Origin: Candidatus Binatia bacterium
GTDB taxonomy: Bacteria; Desulfobacterota; Binatia; HRBIN30
Direction: 5' to 3'
Length of the DNA stretch: 64,000 nt
Assembly: GCA_026004215.1 (NCBI GenBank)
Contig: BPIR01000004.1
Span: forward strand, 124,001-188,000
Made by a program: the position numbers and the translations under genes. This document shows, piece after piece, positions 1 through 10,900 of the stretch (within the stretch, counting starts at the first letter, position 1; each line of letters begins with the position of its first letter). The notes beneath the pieces were generated by a model. It worked only from the letters and a program-made list of their open reading frames with translations, was not told the DNA's origin and made no database searches.

Positions 1-2438
1 AGATGCTCGTCGTCGGTGAGCTCGGCCGGAGGCAAGGTGGCGTGCTCGCCACGCCACGAAAGCAGCGGTGTGCAAACTTCAGGGCCAGGTTGCGGTAAAT
101 CCCAGAGGCGCACGGTGCAGTCCCAACTTCCGGACACGAGTGAGCGGGCGTTGGCAGCCAAAGCGACGCTGGTGACCAAGCCCCGGTGCCCCAGAAGGGT
201 GCGAATGCACCGCTGCCGGCTCAGGTCCCAAACCCGTACCGTGGAATCCCAACTGCCGGACACAGCCAGGGTGGCGTCGTCGTTGAGGCGCAAGCACGTC
301 ACGATGCCGTTGTGCCCCCACAATGTCGCCGCACATTTGCCGGAGCGAGCATTCCACAGCCGAATCGTGCGATCCCAGCTTCCCGAGGCCACGTGTTGGC
401 CGTCGGCGCTCACCGCCACACACGAAACGAAGTGTTCGTGGCCCACAAAGGTGCGCAGTGGCTGCCCGCGGGTAAGGTCCCACAGGACGACCTTATGGTC
501 ATCGCCGCCTGTGGCGAGGCGGCGCGCGTCGGGAGTCATGGCCAGGGCCTTGACTGCGCTGCTGTGGCCCTCCAGGCGGCGGAGAGGGCGCTCCTTTTCC
601 AAGTCCCACAAGTCGACGAGCGTGCCATCAATGCCGAGAAAGTTGTCCGAGCCAGCGGCGCTGATCACCGCCAAGCGGCCGTCTTGCGAGAGGGCGAGGG
701 CAAACACTCTCCCGCGCATTCGCAAGGTTTTTACCGAGCGGGCCCGTTGTAAATCCCACAACTTCACACTGCCGTCTTCGCTTCCCGAAAGGGCCCAGTG
801 ACCATCCGGAGTCATAGCCAACGAAGTGACGTTGCTCTCGTGTCCTTCGAGCGCGCGGATCGCTGTGCCAGCGAAAGCGTCCCACAACAGCAGGGTGTGA
901 TCGTCACCGCCGGACAACACCCACTTTCCGTCGGCGCTCATGGCGACCGCAGCCACCACTTGTGCATGCCCGGTCAGCTCGCGGCTCACCGAGTGGAGCG
1001 GCCGGCAGCGGCGCGCCGCGCGTTGCAGTTCCTCCAAGCCGGGAACCGGGTGTCCTTGTTCCTCGAGTTTATGCAACAGTTCCAGGGCTAGCGTGCCGTC
1101 GCCACTTTCCAGGGCAGTGAGTGCTTGAAGGTACAGCGGTCGTTCCGGCGCATGCGGGGACGGCCGCGCACCCGCGAGGGCCGCGAGTATGGTTTCGTCC
1201 GAACCGTTTCCAGATCGCCAGCGCAATACGCCAAGGTTGAAATTGGCTTCGAGGTGACGAGGGTCCGCGGCCAGTGCGGTTTCGAACGCCGCCTCGGCCT
1301 CTTCCACACGGCCCTGGGCCAGAGCGACCACGCCTTGGTTGTTCCACCCATCGGAATCCCAGGTGTTCGGGGGCAGCGCCGCAAACGGGCTCGGTTGGCG
1401 GTACAGGGTCTCCCGCAAGCGGGCGATTTGCAAGCGGATCTCGGCAACCGACCGTGGGCGGCGTAACGGCTCCCAGTCCACGCACGCTTGTAACAGTTGT
1501 GCTAGCGGTTCGGGCAAGGGTTCTCCGTTTGGCCGGGTCGGCTCGGGGCTCTTGCGGCGCGGCCCGCGGGTAACCTCGTAGGGACGCCCATTGCAAAACA
1601 GCTCGTAGAGGCACACCCCGAGCGCAAAGATGTCGCTGGTAATATCGCTTGGACCTCCGTCTACCCACTGCTCCGGAGCCACGTACATCTCGGCGAGTTC
1701 TTCGCATCGTGAAGCGATGCCAAAATCGGTGACCCGGACCACCCCGCCAGGCGTCAACAAGATGTTCTCCGGTTTGAGCCCCCCGTGGGCGAGTGCGCGG
1801 CTATGCGCGTGCTCCAGTGCATGGCAAACCTGGATGGCCACGTCGAGCTGGAGGCGTAACGAGCTTAACCGGCCTGCGGCCATCCACTGCCGCAGGGAGC
1901 CCCCTTCCACCGCTTCGATCACGATTACCGGCAGTGGGCCGATCGCATGGGTGGTGAAACAATAGGCGATGTGCGGGTGCAAACCGCATTGGGTCCAGCG
2001 GGCGGCCAGGTGGGATAGTTCGGACAACTGTTGCTGATCGGATGCCAGTTCCTCACCAGGGATTTTCAACACCAGCGGTACATCCCACAGGCGGTGGCGC
2101 ACCCGGTAAACCCGCACCCTCTGGTTTGCCGTCAAAACCTTTTCGACGGTGTAGAGGTCGAGGGCAACTTCGCCAACGCTCCACCAGGATTTCGGCTCCG
2201 TTGCAGATTCGCTTGTGGGATGGGGTTGCGGTCGGAGCGCGACCGCCGCCTGGGTGGAGGCAACCGTATCCCCACTTACGGCTTCGACGGCCTGCACTGC
2301 TGTAGTACCGGCCGGCACCGATGTTTGCGATACGTTTGATTCGGGCCGGGAACGCCCGCCAAAAAGCTCGCGCACGTCCGTTTGCAGCAAGCGCGCAACT
2401 TGCTTGGCGCCAACGCGAGCCGCCTCGCCCACGGGCAT
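1..2438 (-). CDS. Degenerate Ser/Thr protein kinase fused to TPR-like and WD40 repeats (partial, runs off left edge)
   Basis: I translated the minus strand through the left edge, so the C-terminus is missing. Residues about 95-350 have a protein-kinase fold. The VAIK-type lysine is K125 (PLVLKIP), DFG is at 238-240 (VTDFGIA) and the activation segment ends in APEQ. Two catalytic elements are degenerate: the glycine-rich loop reads VLTANQRVRVY with no glycines, and the HRD motif reads HGG at 218-220 (AHGGLKPEN), so the catalytic aspartate is glycine. A TPR-like helical pair follows (GVVALAQGRVEEAEAAF). At least seven WD40 repeats come next, with GH...WD signatures such as SGSWDRTIRLW, enough for a full propeller. 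I infer a signalling scaffold or pseudokinase. It lies 20 bases downstream of the CheA-like gene. An alternative GTG start at 2462 overlaps that gene's TGA and has GGAGG nine bases upstream. Confidence 0.85.
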   Translation of the reverse strand, partial: MPVGEAARVGAKQVARLLQTDVRELFGGRSRPESNVSQTSVPAGTTAVQAVEAVSGDTVASTQAAVALRPQPHPTSESATEPKSWWSVGEVALDLYTVEKVLTANQRVRVYRVRHRLWDVPLVLKIPGEELASDQQQLSELSHLAARWTQCGLHPHIAYCFTTHAIGPLPVIVIEAVEGGSLRQWMAAGRLSSLRLQLDVAIQVCHALEHAHSRALAHGGLKPENILLTPGGVVRVTDFGIASRCEELAEMYVAPEQWVDGGPSDITSDIFALGVCLYELFCNGRPYEVTRGPRRKSPEPTRPNGEPLPEPLAQLLQACVDWEPLRRPRSVAEIRLQIARLRETLYRQPSPFAALPPNTWDSDGWNNQGVVALAQGRVEEAEAAFETALAADPRHLEANFNLGVLRWRSGNGSDETILAALAGARPSPHAPERPLYLQALTALESGDGTLALELLHKLEEQGHPVPGLEELQRAARRCRPLHSVSRELTGHAQVVAAVAMSADGKWVLSGGDDHTLLLWDAFAGTAIRALEGHESNVTSLAMTPDGHWALSGSEDGSVKLWDLQRARSVKTLRMRGRVFALALSQDGRLAVISAAGSDNFLGIDGTLVDLWDLEKERPLRRLEGHSSAVKALAMTPDARRLATGGDDHKVVLWDLTRGQPLRTFVGHEHFVSCVAVSADGQHVASGSWDRTIRLWNARSGKCAATLWGHNGIVTCLRLNDDATLAVSGSWDSTVRVWDLSRQRCIRTLLGHRGLVTSVALAANARSLVSGSWDCTVRLWDLPQPGPEVCTPLLSWRGEHATLPPAELTDDEH

Positions 2439-2458
2439 GCGAAGTGTCTCCCTCCACT

Positions 2459-4180
2459 TCACGAGCGTGTTCCTCCGGTCAGTGGTATGGCGATCTCGAC
2501 CGAGGTTCCGTGCCCGGGCATGGAGGCCAAGGTAATGCGGCCCCCGAGTTTGGCGATTTCCGTGGCAACTACGTCCATCCCTACCCCTCGTCCGGCCAGG
2601 GAGTCGGCCGAATGGCGCGTCGAGAATCCAGGGCGGAACAAAAACGCGTGCAGCTCTTCGGGAGTGCACGGGTTGTCGGGGTTCAGCCATCCCAGCGCAA
2701 TCGCCTTGGCTCGAATCGCAGAATAGTCGAGACCTTGTCCGTCATCTGCAACGGTCACGTTGAGGATCGAGTTGCTGCGCCCGATGGCAACCCGGACGAT
2801 CCCCTCCGGCGGTTTCCCGGTTTGTAGTCGACTTTGGGGGACCTCGATTCCGTGGGCCACGCTGTTGCGCACCAGATGCAGCAGAATCTCCGAAATGGTT
2901 TCTCCGAGTTCTTTGGGGATGCGCACCTCGCCACCGGAAGTTTCCAGCCGCACCTGTTTGCCTTCGTGGCGTGCAGCATCCCGAAGCGGCCGGTTCAGCC
3001 GCCGGAATAGTTCGTCGGCCGGGATGGTTCGCAGCTCTTGGACTTCCGCCTGGAGCGATGCTGCCATCGAGGCAAAGAACTCGGCGCGTTGCTCCAGCGC
3101 CTCGATGATGGCGACCAGTTCCGGGTCGAGTTGCCCTTTGGCAGCCTTTTCGCGCAGTGCATGTAATTGTGGCAGGCTGGCCTTGGGATTGCCGTGCTCG
3201 CAAGGGGCAACCGATGTGCCCGCCGTCATGCTCGGTTCGGCTTGCACGGCAGGTCCAGTGGGAGTCGGCGCGGTCGCCTCGGGCGGCGCTTGCGCTGCGG
3301 CTTCGTCGCTTTGCAAAAGAGCCGCGATCTCCGCTTCGATATCGTCAATTTTCGGCGTATTGGCTGGCCGCCCGCAAGCTTCGAGAATCATGGCACGAAC
3401 GGAGTCGCCGAGGCGCAGGAAGAAATCCACGACGCTCGGTATGGGCAGTTCGAGCTCGCCGTCGCGCAAGGCTTGGAGAAGCGATTCGCCGTGGTGCAGT
3501 TGTTCGACGGCGGCCGCCAGGTCCACGGCACCCGCTGCACCTTTCAATGTGTGATACTGGCGGAAGAGAGCATGGAGGAGGTTTTCATCCCGCGGGGACC
3601 GCTCCAGTTGCAGCAGGAGGTCCTCGGCATTTCGCAGCCCCTCATCCATTTCCGCCAAAAACGCTTGCATGAGCTCATCGTCGGGATTGGGTGCCTCGCT
3701 GTGGCTGGGAGACGGTCCTCCAGCTTCGGCCGGCGCCACTTCCGCAGGTTGGAAAGATTCCAGGTACGGTAGAAAGTCGGCAGCATCGGTTGCGAAGCAA
3801 GCGCGGAGGGGATCCGGAAGGTTTGCCTCCCAGCACTCCTCCCAATTCGCAAGCCACTGGGGGAAATCCTGGAGAATGGCCACGCATTCGGCGGCCCACA
3901 ACAAATCGGCCAGTATAGATTCGAGTACGGGGCGCGGGATCGTTGCAACCGGCGTCGCGCGGGAGTCGCGCGCTTGGAGCAAGCATACAGTCCGATGGAG
4001 CTTGGTCTGAAGCCGCTCCCACGTCGCTGTACATTCTAGGGACGGTGGGGTTTTCAGCCGTTCCCAAACGGAGGCGAGTTCCGGATCGCGGACAAGCGCT
4101 GCTCGACGCACACACGCAAGCTCCTCCAACCGCGACATCACCCCCGCTTTGGTCTGTGTTGTTTGCACGGCCGCACTCAT
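2459..4180 (-). CDS. CheA-like histidine kinase with HPt and ATPase domains, lacking the CheW-like domain
   Basis: A helical N-terminal region (1-150) is followed by an HPt domain (about 165-270) with the phospho-accepting histidine H210 in QYHTLKGAAG, typical of CheA P1. An Ala/Pro-rich linker leads to a short helical stretch and a CheA-type HATPase domain (about 430-574). The N-box is HLVRNSVAHGIE, and the G-boxes are DDGQGLD and GRGVGMDVV. The protein ends right after the ATPase domain. There is no CheW-like P5 domain and no receiver, so coupling to a standard chemoreceptor array is doubtful. I chose the ATG at 4180 (MSAAVQTT) because the frame upstream to 4417 is low-complexity Arg/Ser/Gly sequence. 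The gene is followed closely by the kinase-WD40 gene, suggesting a shared signalling operon. Family assignment is firm; role is inferred. Confidence 0.85.
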   Translation of the reverse strand: MSAAVQTTQTKAGVMSRLEELACVRRAALVRDPELASVWERLKTPPSLECTATWERLQTKLHRTVCLLQARDSRATPVATIPRPVLESILADLLWAAECVAILQDFPQWLANWEECWEANLPDPLRACFATDAADFLPYLESFQPAEVAPAEAGGPSPSHSEAPNPDDELMQAFLAEMDEGLRNAEDLLLQLERSPRDENLLHALFRQYHTLKGAAGAVDLAAAVEQLHHGESLLQALRDGELELPIPSVVDFFLRLGDSVRAMILEACGRPANTPKIDDIEAEIAALLQSDEAAAQAPPEATAPTPTGPAVQAEPSMTAGTSVAPCEHGNPKASLPQLHALREKAAKGQLDPELVAIIEALEQRAEFFASMAASLQAEVQELRTIPADELFRRLNRPLRDAARHEGKQVRLETSGGEVRIPKELGETISEILLHLVRNSVAHGIEVPQSRLQTGKPPEGIVRVAIGRSNSILNVTVADDGQGLDYSAIRAKAIALGWLNPDNPCTPEELHAFLFRPGFSTRHSADSLAGRGVGMDVVATEIAKLGGRITLASMPGHGTSVEIAIPLTGGTRS

Positions 4181-4559
4181 GAAACTGGCTCGAACCTTAC
4201 GTATCAACCCGCCGGCTCGACTAGAACGGCCGCCCGCAAATGCCGCGCCACGCTGGCGCTGAAACAACACCAATACCTCTGTGGGCGAATGCGGGCCGCG
4301 GGGCGACGAGCTCCTGACGCAACGTGCGGTAGCATGACATCGAATCCGTTCGTCTTCCTGGCCCGAACCGCGGGCGGGCGTGGCAAGTCGGATGGGGAGC
4401 GGCCGCGCACAGCACAAAGCGATAGCTGTGCTGTTCTCACCGAGGTTCGATGAGGAACACCTTTGGCGCCTGCAACACGCGCGATGAAAAGCCTTCGCGG
4501 TTGGCCCGAGCTTTGCGTTTTGCCTTGGGCCAAATTTCGCAACTCACAGGAGGTGCTTC
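4181..4559. other. Divergent intergenic region
   Basis: This 379-base gap separates the minus-strand CheA-like gene from the plus-strand small secreted-protein gene and should hold promoters for both. I see no clear -35/-10 pair, sigma-54 site, operator palindrome or terminator. A strong ribosome-binding site (AGGAGG) lies at the right end, seven bases before the ATG at 4560. Confidence 0.5.
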
Positions 4560-4877
4560 ATGAGAAAGCGATCGAATTGGATGGCAACGATTTGGAGGCC
4601 GATGGCTGCGGCCATGATGGCCGCCCAAGCTAGCCTCGTGATGGTTGCCGGTGCGCCATGCACTAGCTTTGCTGCGCTCCGGGAGCCGCCGCCGTTGACG
4701 CGGGATCAAGTTCGGGCCGGGCTGGCGGGGCGGCGCGAACAAATGCGCACGCGCCAAGAGCGGTACTACCAGCGCCGAGAAGGGGGAGCGCGATATCGGG
4801 TCAATCCGAGCGGCCGGCCGGAGTTTCGGGTTCCGCGGGACCCGCTTCCGGTGCCGCCTCCGGAAGCGCTCCGTTAA
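4560..4877 (+). CDS. Small secreted protein of unknown function
   Basis: This 105-residue protein has a near-perfect Shine-Dalgarno sequence (ACAGGAGG) just upstream. The N-terminus has basic residues then a hydrophobic, Ala/Met-rich stretch to about residue 38 (ending near TSFAAL), consistent with a signal peptide. The mature part is Arg/Gln-rich (RREQMRTRQERYYQRR) and ends in a Pro-rich tail. I do not recognise a family. It lies 115 bases upstream of the SpvB/RHS gene in the same direction, so the two may be co-transcribed. An accessory role for the RHS protein is possible but unsupported by homology. Confidence 0.6.
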   Translation: MRKRSNWMATIWRPMAAAMMAAQASLVMVAGAPCTSFAALREPPPLTRDQVRAGLAGRREQMRTRQERYYQRREGGARYRVNPSGRPEFRVPRDPLPVPPPEALR

Positions 4878-4992
4878 CGTTCTCTTGGATTTGATCTGAG
4901 TTCCTTCAACTCAACCGTGGTTTGGGGGCGGGGGCGGTTGTGTGTGGCCAAAGCGGCCACGCCCCCGGAATTTCGTTCTCGAGGGGTGTGTC

Positions 4993-7900
4993 ATGCGTAA
5001 GGGGATTTGTGTCCTTGCAATCGTACTGGGTGTCACTACTGCGCGTGTGGCCTTGGGGGAAACTGCCGGTGCCCATGGTACGCGAACGGGTGATGGATCT
5101 ACGCCGTTCACGGGTCTGGCCAAGGCACCGGAGGCCAACATGTTCGTCGGTGCGGCCGTCACGGAAATTCCCATTGTTGTACCTCCGGGCCGGGGAGGCA
5201 TGGAGCCAAAGCTGCGGTTGGTGTATTCGAGTCAGGCCGGGCCGAGCGCGTACGGCTACGGGTGGGAATTGCCTCTCGGGCACGTGCAACGGTCTACGCG
5301 CAACGGAGCCGTGTTGTGCGGCCATGAAACGAACGATTTTCTCGTGGTGTTGCCCGAGGCGCAGGTCGAGTGCCGGCTAGTCGGTTCGCGTTGCGTTCCC
5401 GCGATCGAGGAATCGTTCTTGCGAATCGAGTACCGGCAGCAGGGCGACTCTTGGGTGATATGGGACCGCAGTGGCCGCCGTTACGAGTTCGGCAACAACG
5501 AGAACGGGCGCGAGCCCAGGAACCGTCTGCCCCGGTGCCAAACGTTTCGCTGGTATCTCACTCGCGTTGAGGATTTGAACCAAAACTACCTCACCGTCGA
5601 GTACGAGACCAATGCGCGCGGCGATACCTCGTACCCGACAGTCATTCGTTACACCGGGAATGCCCGTTCGCACCGCAACCCTGCGTTCGAGGTTTGGTTC
5701 CGCTGGCGGACGGACACCTTCGAATGCCCGGGCGGGGTGCGATCCGGCCGTCCCTGTGCCGATCGGGTGATTGACGCCAGCGGCGGTTACCCGCGCGAGT
5801 TGGACCGGCTGCTGGACCGCATTGACGTGGACTTCAACGGCCGTAGGGTGCGGAGTTACGCGCTGGACTATGAGTTCGACGTGCCCGGGACGCCTCAGCG
5901 TTACGCGCGGGTGTCGTTTCTCACAGCGGTCACATTGTTCGACGGCCGGGGCAGAGCCTTGGCGCGGCGCGATGGTCATCCGGCCAGCACGACTTTCCTG
6001 TATCGGAATTTGCACACCGGCATGGCTGCGTTCTGGGCCTCACCGCAAACGATGCCCATGCCCGACTTCGGAGTTCCGCTTTTCCCCGCGCGGCACGATG
6101 ATTCGCCATTTCCCGCTGACTTAGAGGCGGACCGCAAGGCGCTGCGCCGTACCGTCACTCGGAGTGGAAGGCGCATGACCCAACGCGATGTCATCGATCT
6201 TAATGGCGATGGGTTTGCGGACTTGGTGAACACGAACCGCAATTGCGTCCAGTTGCGAGACCCACTCACTTTGGAGCGCGCGACCTGGGATGTGTATTTC
6301 GGTAGTGCAGCGGGATTTTCGTCAACCCCGGTTCCATGGTCGGTCCGCGCTGTGATGGAAGATGAATGGGGCTTCCCGTTGCGTGGGTGTCCTGCGCTCC
6401 GGCAGGCCTTACTGGGTCAGAGCGATGCCCGCGTGATAGACGACATTGTGGACTTCGACGGCGATGGCTTCCCCGATTTCGTGACCGCTTTCGCGTGGAG
6501 TCCCAGCGTTCCCTACTGGCTAGTGTACCGCGGTCGGCCGCCGGATCGCGCGAATCCACAGTGGCGCTTCGAGCCGGGAATCCAAATTCCCGCACCGGTT
6601 GGCTACCTGCGCAAGACCGTCGGCGGCATGCGTTTGCTCGGTTTCGACCAGGGTACGGCCGATGTGGTGGATTTGATTGACATGAATGCCGACGGGCGGC
6701 CCGATTTGGTTTCTATTGAAAGCGGCCAAGTACAGATTTGGCACAATACGGGATCCGGCTTTTCTCCCACGCCGATGCGCTGGGACACTCCGTGGGTGGC
6801 CTTGCGCTTTACAACCCGTGACGGCCTGCAGATTGCCGGCCTTTTTGACATCAATGGCGACGGGCTCGCCGATCAAGTGTTCGCGCGAGATCCCCGAGTA
6901 GGGAGCCGTTACACGGGGAAATGGTTTGTCATGATCAACACCGGCAACGACGTGGTGGGGCCGTTGGAATGGGCTCTGCCAAACTCTCCCTGTAACTGGA
7001 ACGGCATCCAAATGGCATTGAACGAGGGTCGCGGGGACGTCGTGCGCGATTTCCTGGATATCAACGGCGATGGTTTGCCGGACGTGGTGGAAAGTTGCAG
7101 TGCCGCGGGCTCGGAAGCGTGGCAAGTCTGGTTCAACCGGGGCGCGGGCTTTGCCGAACAAGCCTTCCGATGGCGCACGGTCACCAACACAATTCGCAGG
7201 AACACAGAACAAAGCTTCGAGGGCTCCAGAGTTGCCTATACCTTGCGCGACACCTTCGACGTGAACGGCGATAACATGGTGGACGTGGTCTCGTTCGACA
7301 ATGAGCTGCGCTATCCCGGGCAAATCGCGCTCCATCACAACGGGCAGGGTGCATGGTGTCCCAGCGAAGACGGCTGGAGCTGTGCCAACCGAGCTGCGAC
7401 TCAGGTAGCCCGCAACCCCATCGGATTGCGGCCGGACTTAATGACGCAATCGGAAAACGGTATTGGCGGCGTGACTGTGCTCGAATACGAACCGTCCACG
7501 GTTTGGGACAACCAGGACTCTAATGGAGTGTCACGCCTGCCGTGGGTGCAGTGGACCGTGGCGGAAATACGCCGCACAGATGGGCTGTGCGGAGCTGCGG
7601 CGTCAGCGGCCTGCCTACAAGGTGGAGAACACGAGATCACCACGCAATTGTACTACGCCTACGGTCTGTACGAGCCGACTGCCCGGGAGTTTCGCGGTTT
7701 TCGCACCGTCATGGAGTTGCAACCCGGCGGTTATCGCAAGCTTCGCTTCTTCCACCAAGATGCTGTGCGCAAGGGGAAGGTAGAGGCGAGCATGGTGCTG
7801 ACTGCAGACGGCGATCTGGTCGTGTACGAATCCACCTCGTGGGCGTGCCTGCAGTTGGAGCCTTCGTGTGAGGGCAATGCCCCTGCGTGCCCAAGGGTGA

Positions 7901-10900
7901 ACTGTCCGATGCTGCGGTCGGGTGAGGAACGCTTTTGGACCCGGCTGGAGGAGTCGCTGCGCTACGACACCACGAATTTCGTGATCCGGGCCGTTACCGG
8001 AACGCGGAACCTCGAATGGGATGCGTACGGCAACGTTGTGCGTACTCGCCGCTTCGGAACCGCGACGACCCCGGTAGAGACAGTGACGGTGTATCACCTG
8101 TGGGACGATGCTCAGCGCTATCTGGTCGATCGGGCCGCGGAAAACTGGACTGTGGACGATCCTGACGGCGCGCGGGCAGTGCTCCAGCGCGAGTGGTACA
8201 GTTACGATGCTGCCGGCAACCTAGCCGAGAAATATGTTTGGGCTCACCCGGTGGCGGGCGGATTGGAGCGGATGTACGCGCCCTGCCCTGGAGGCGGCTT
8301 GTGTAGCCGCACGTCGCTGTTTTACGACCAAGACGGCAACGTCCACGAAGTGACCGACTCGCTCGGGCGCCGCACACGGACACAATACGATGACGTGACG
8401 GCAAGCTACCCCGTGCGGATGACGGATCCGGACGGCCTGGTCATCGATGTCGCTTACGACCCGGCCTGCGGGGTGAAAATTTTCGAGTCCACACCGCACG
8501 ACCCCGCGGTCATGGATCCACCCGCCGCTTCCTGGGAGTACGATACGTTTTGCCGGTTGCGCGCGGAGTACCGGCCTGGCGACCTGGTATGGAGCGTGGC
8601 TGGGCTTCGTGGCCAGCCATACCGGCGCTTTGCCCACGTGCTCGGTGCTCCGGGGCAGCCAACAGTGATCGAGAGCAGCACGTTGGCAAGTAACCGGCAA
8701 TACGTTTCGCGCTACGAAATGTTCGATGCTCTGGGCCGCGCCCTTCAATCGCAGCGAGAAGGTTATGTCGAGGGGCGGCGCGTGTTGGTGATCGAAAGCA
8801 CCCGCGTGTACGATGCCCGCGGGCTCCTGCGCGGGAAGGCCGCGCCCTTCACGATCCGCGGGCGCGGCGGGCAATTCGTTGCGCCGGGCTGGGCTCAACG
8901 GTGGACAAGCTACGAATACGACGGTCTCGGGAGGGTGGTTGCGACTTTCCTACCCGATGGGGCGCAAACCCGGCAAAACCATGATGTTGCTTGGACCACC
9001 ACATCCTGGGATGCCTGCGCTACGGCCCGCACTTGCCCGGGCACCATCACCACCGAAAGGCGAGACGCCTTTGGGCGGACGGTGGAGACCAGGAAAGTCT
9101 CCTCGCCGGATGGGCGATTTCTCGAAGGTACCTTGCGGAGCTTTGACGGGCTCGGCCGTCTTCTGACGGTGACCCAGGCAGGCGACTCGGGTGAGTGGAA
9201 TTACGCTACCATGGTCATCCACGAGTATGACAGTCGAGGTTTGCTCGTTCGCCGGGAGGACCCGAATTCAGGTACGTGGCTCTACGGTTACGACGCAAAC
9301 GGCAAACGCGTGTATGAGAACGACCCTGCCCCAGGCCGCCACACGAGTTTTTGTTACGACAACAAGGATCGCTTGGTGGCCAAGTACTACTCGGTTGGAG
9401 ATAGCTACCGGTGGCGGTGTCGCGAGCAACCAGAAGTGGCGTTCCTGTACGACACGTACCCCGACGGGGTGGATGCACTCGGTTTCGGTGCAGACGCACT
9501 TGGGGCATACGGCCGGCTGACACGCGTGGACGAAAGAGGGGAGGATGGGAGTCGCCTAATATCTTCGCTGTATTACGACCGCGCTGGGCGGGTGGTCGCG
9601 ACTCGTTTGACCATGACCCTACCGGGAGAGGGGACCACCTCGGCGGTCGTGCGGCGCACGTACGACGCGGCCGGGAACGTCACGAGCTTGGTGTACCCCG
9701 ACGGCGAGGTCGTGCGCCACCGATACGACCGAGCGGGTCAACTCTATGCCGTGATTGGCTCTCGCGTGTACGCCCGCAAAATCACCTACGATTTGTTCGG
9801 CCGCCCGCGCGAGGTGCGGTTTGGAAATGGCACAAAAGATTTACGGACCTATGCTGGAGCCGAAGGGGCCTTCCGGCTCGTGCAAAGCCAGACGGTGCGT
9901 GGGGCAGAGCGCTTCCAGGACCTCGTGTACCAGTCGTACAACGCCAAAGGCTTGATCCAGGAAATCGCGGATTGGGGTGCCACGGCTGGGATCGAGGAGC
10001 TCGATCGGTCCGAGCGTTTCGAGTACGACGGATTGGGTCGCATGACGAGCTGCACATTGCCGCTCAGCCGCGCCACGGTTTCCTACGAATACGACGCGCT
10101 CGGCAACATGTTACGCAAGGAGGGCTCTTTCTTTGGTTACGATCCGTATCGCCCGCATCGGGCCACAGCGGTGGATGGCATGTCGAATACCATCGAGTAC
10201 GACGCGAACGGCAATCGCATCCGTAAGCCAGGGTATCGCTTCGACTACGATGCGGAAAACCGCCTCGTGCGGATCAATCAGGGGGCTGTGGAATTCCAGT
10301 ATGATCACAGCGGTATGCGAATTGGCGAGCGACGCAGCGGCGGCCCGTGGAAGCGTTTTTACTTTGGGCTAATCGAAGCCGAGCCGGGGGTCATCACCAA
10401 GTTCTACTTCGCGGGCAACTTGCTTCTGGCTTCGCAACGGGTTGCGAACGACGGACTCGCTCTCGCCGAGCGCCGGGCACCCTTGGGATTTCTGGTGGGT
10501 CGCATGGCCGGCCACGGGCAGCCGATCCTCCACCTCGGGCTGCGGGCTGAGGCCGCTGGTGCAGTTGCCGCGGTTATGTCCGTGACGATTCTCTTGCTCG
10601 GTTTCGTTCCCGGGCGGGGACTGCGCTGTTTTGGAACACGCCTTCGCCCGGGAGTGTTGCTCGGCTGTGCCGGCGTCTGGTTGCTGTGTACTTTTCCGTG
10701 GCCCTTGGTTGTTTCCCGCGCGGAGGCGCAACTCGCTCCTCCAGAGTTCCGTTACTTTCACCTCAATCATTTGGGTTCCACGAACCTGGTGACAGATGCG
10801 GGCGGCCGGGTGGTGGTGCATGTGCGTTACCTGCCTTACGGTGGCGTGCTGGGCTATTTCGACGCCACGGGCCGCCGCCTCCCCACCAGTGAGTGCGCCA

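Noticed and set aside
2053..2457. 134-codon minus-strand frame as the gene following the CheA-like gene
   Set aside because: It is out of frame with the kinase-WD40 reading frame, which starts at 2438 and shows clear kinase motifs over the same bases.
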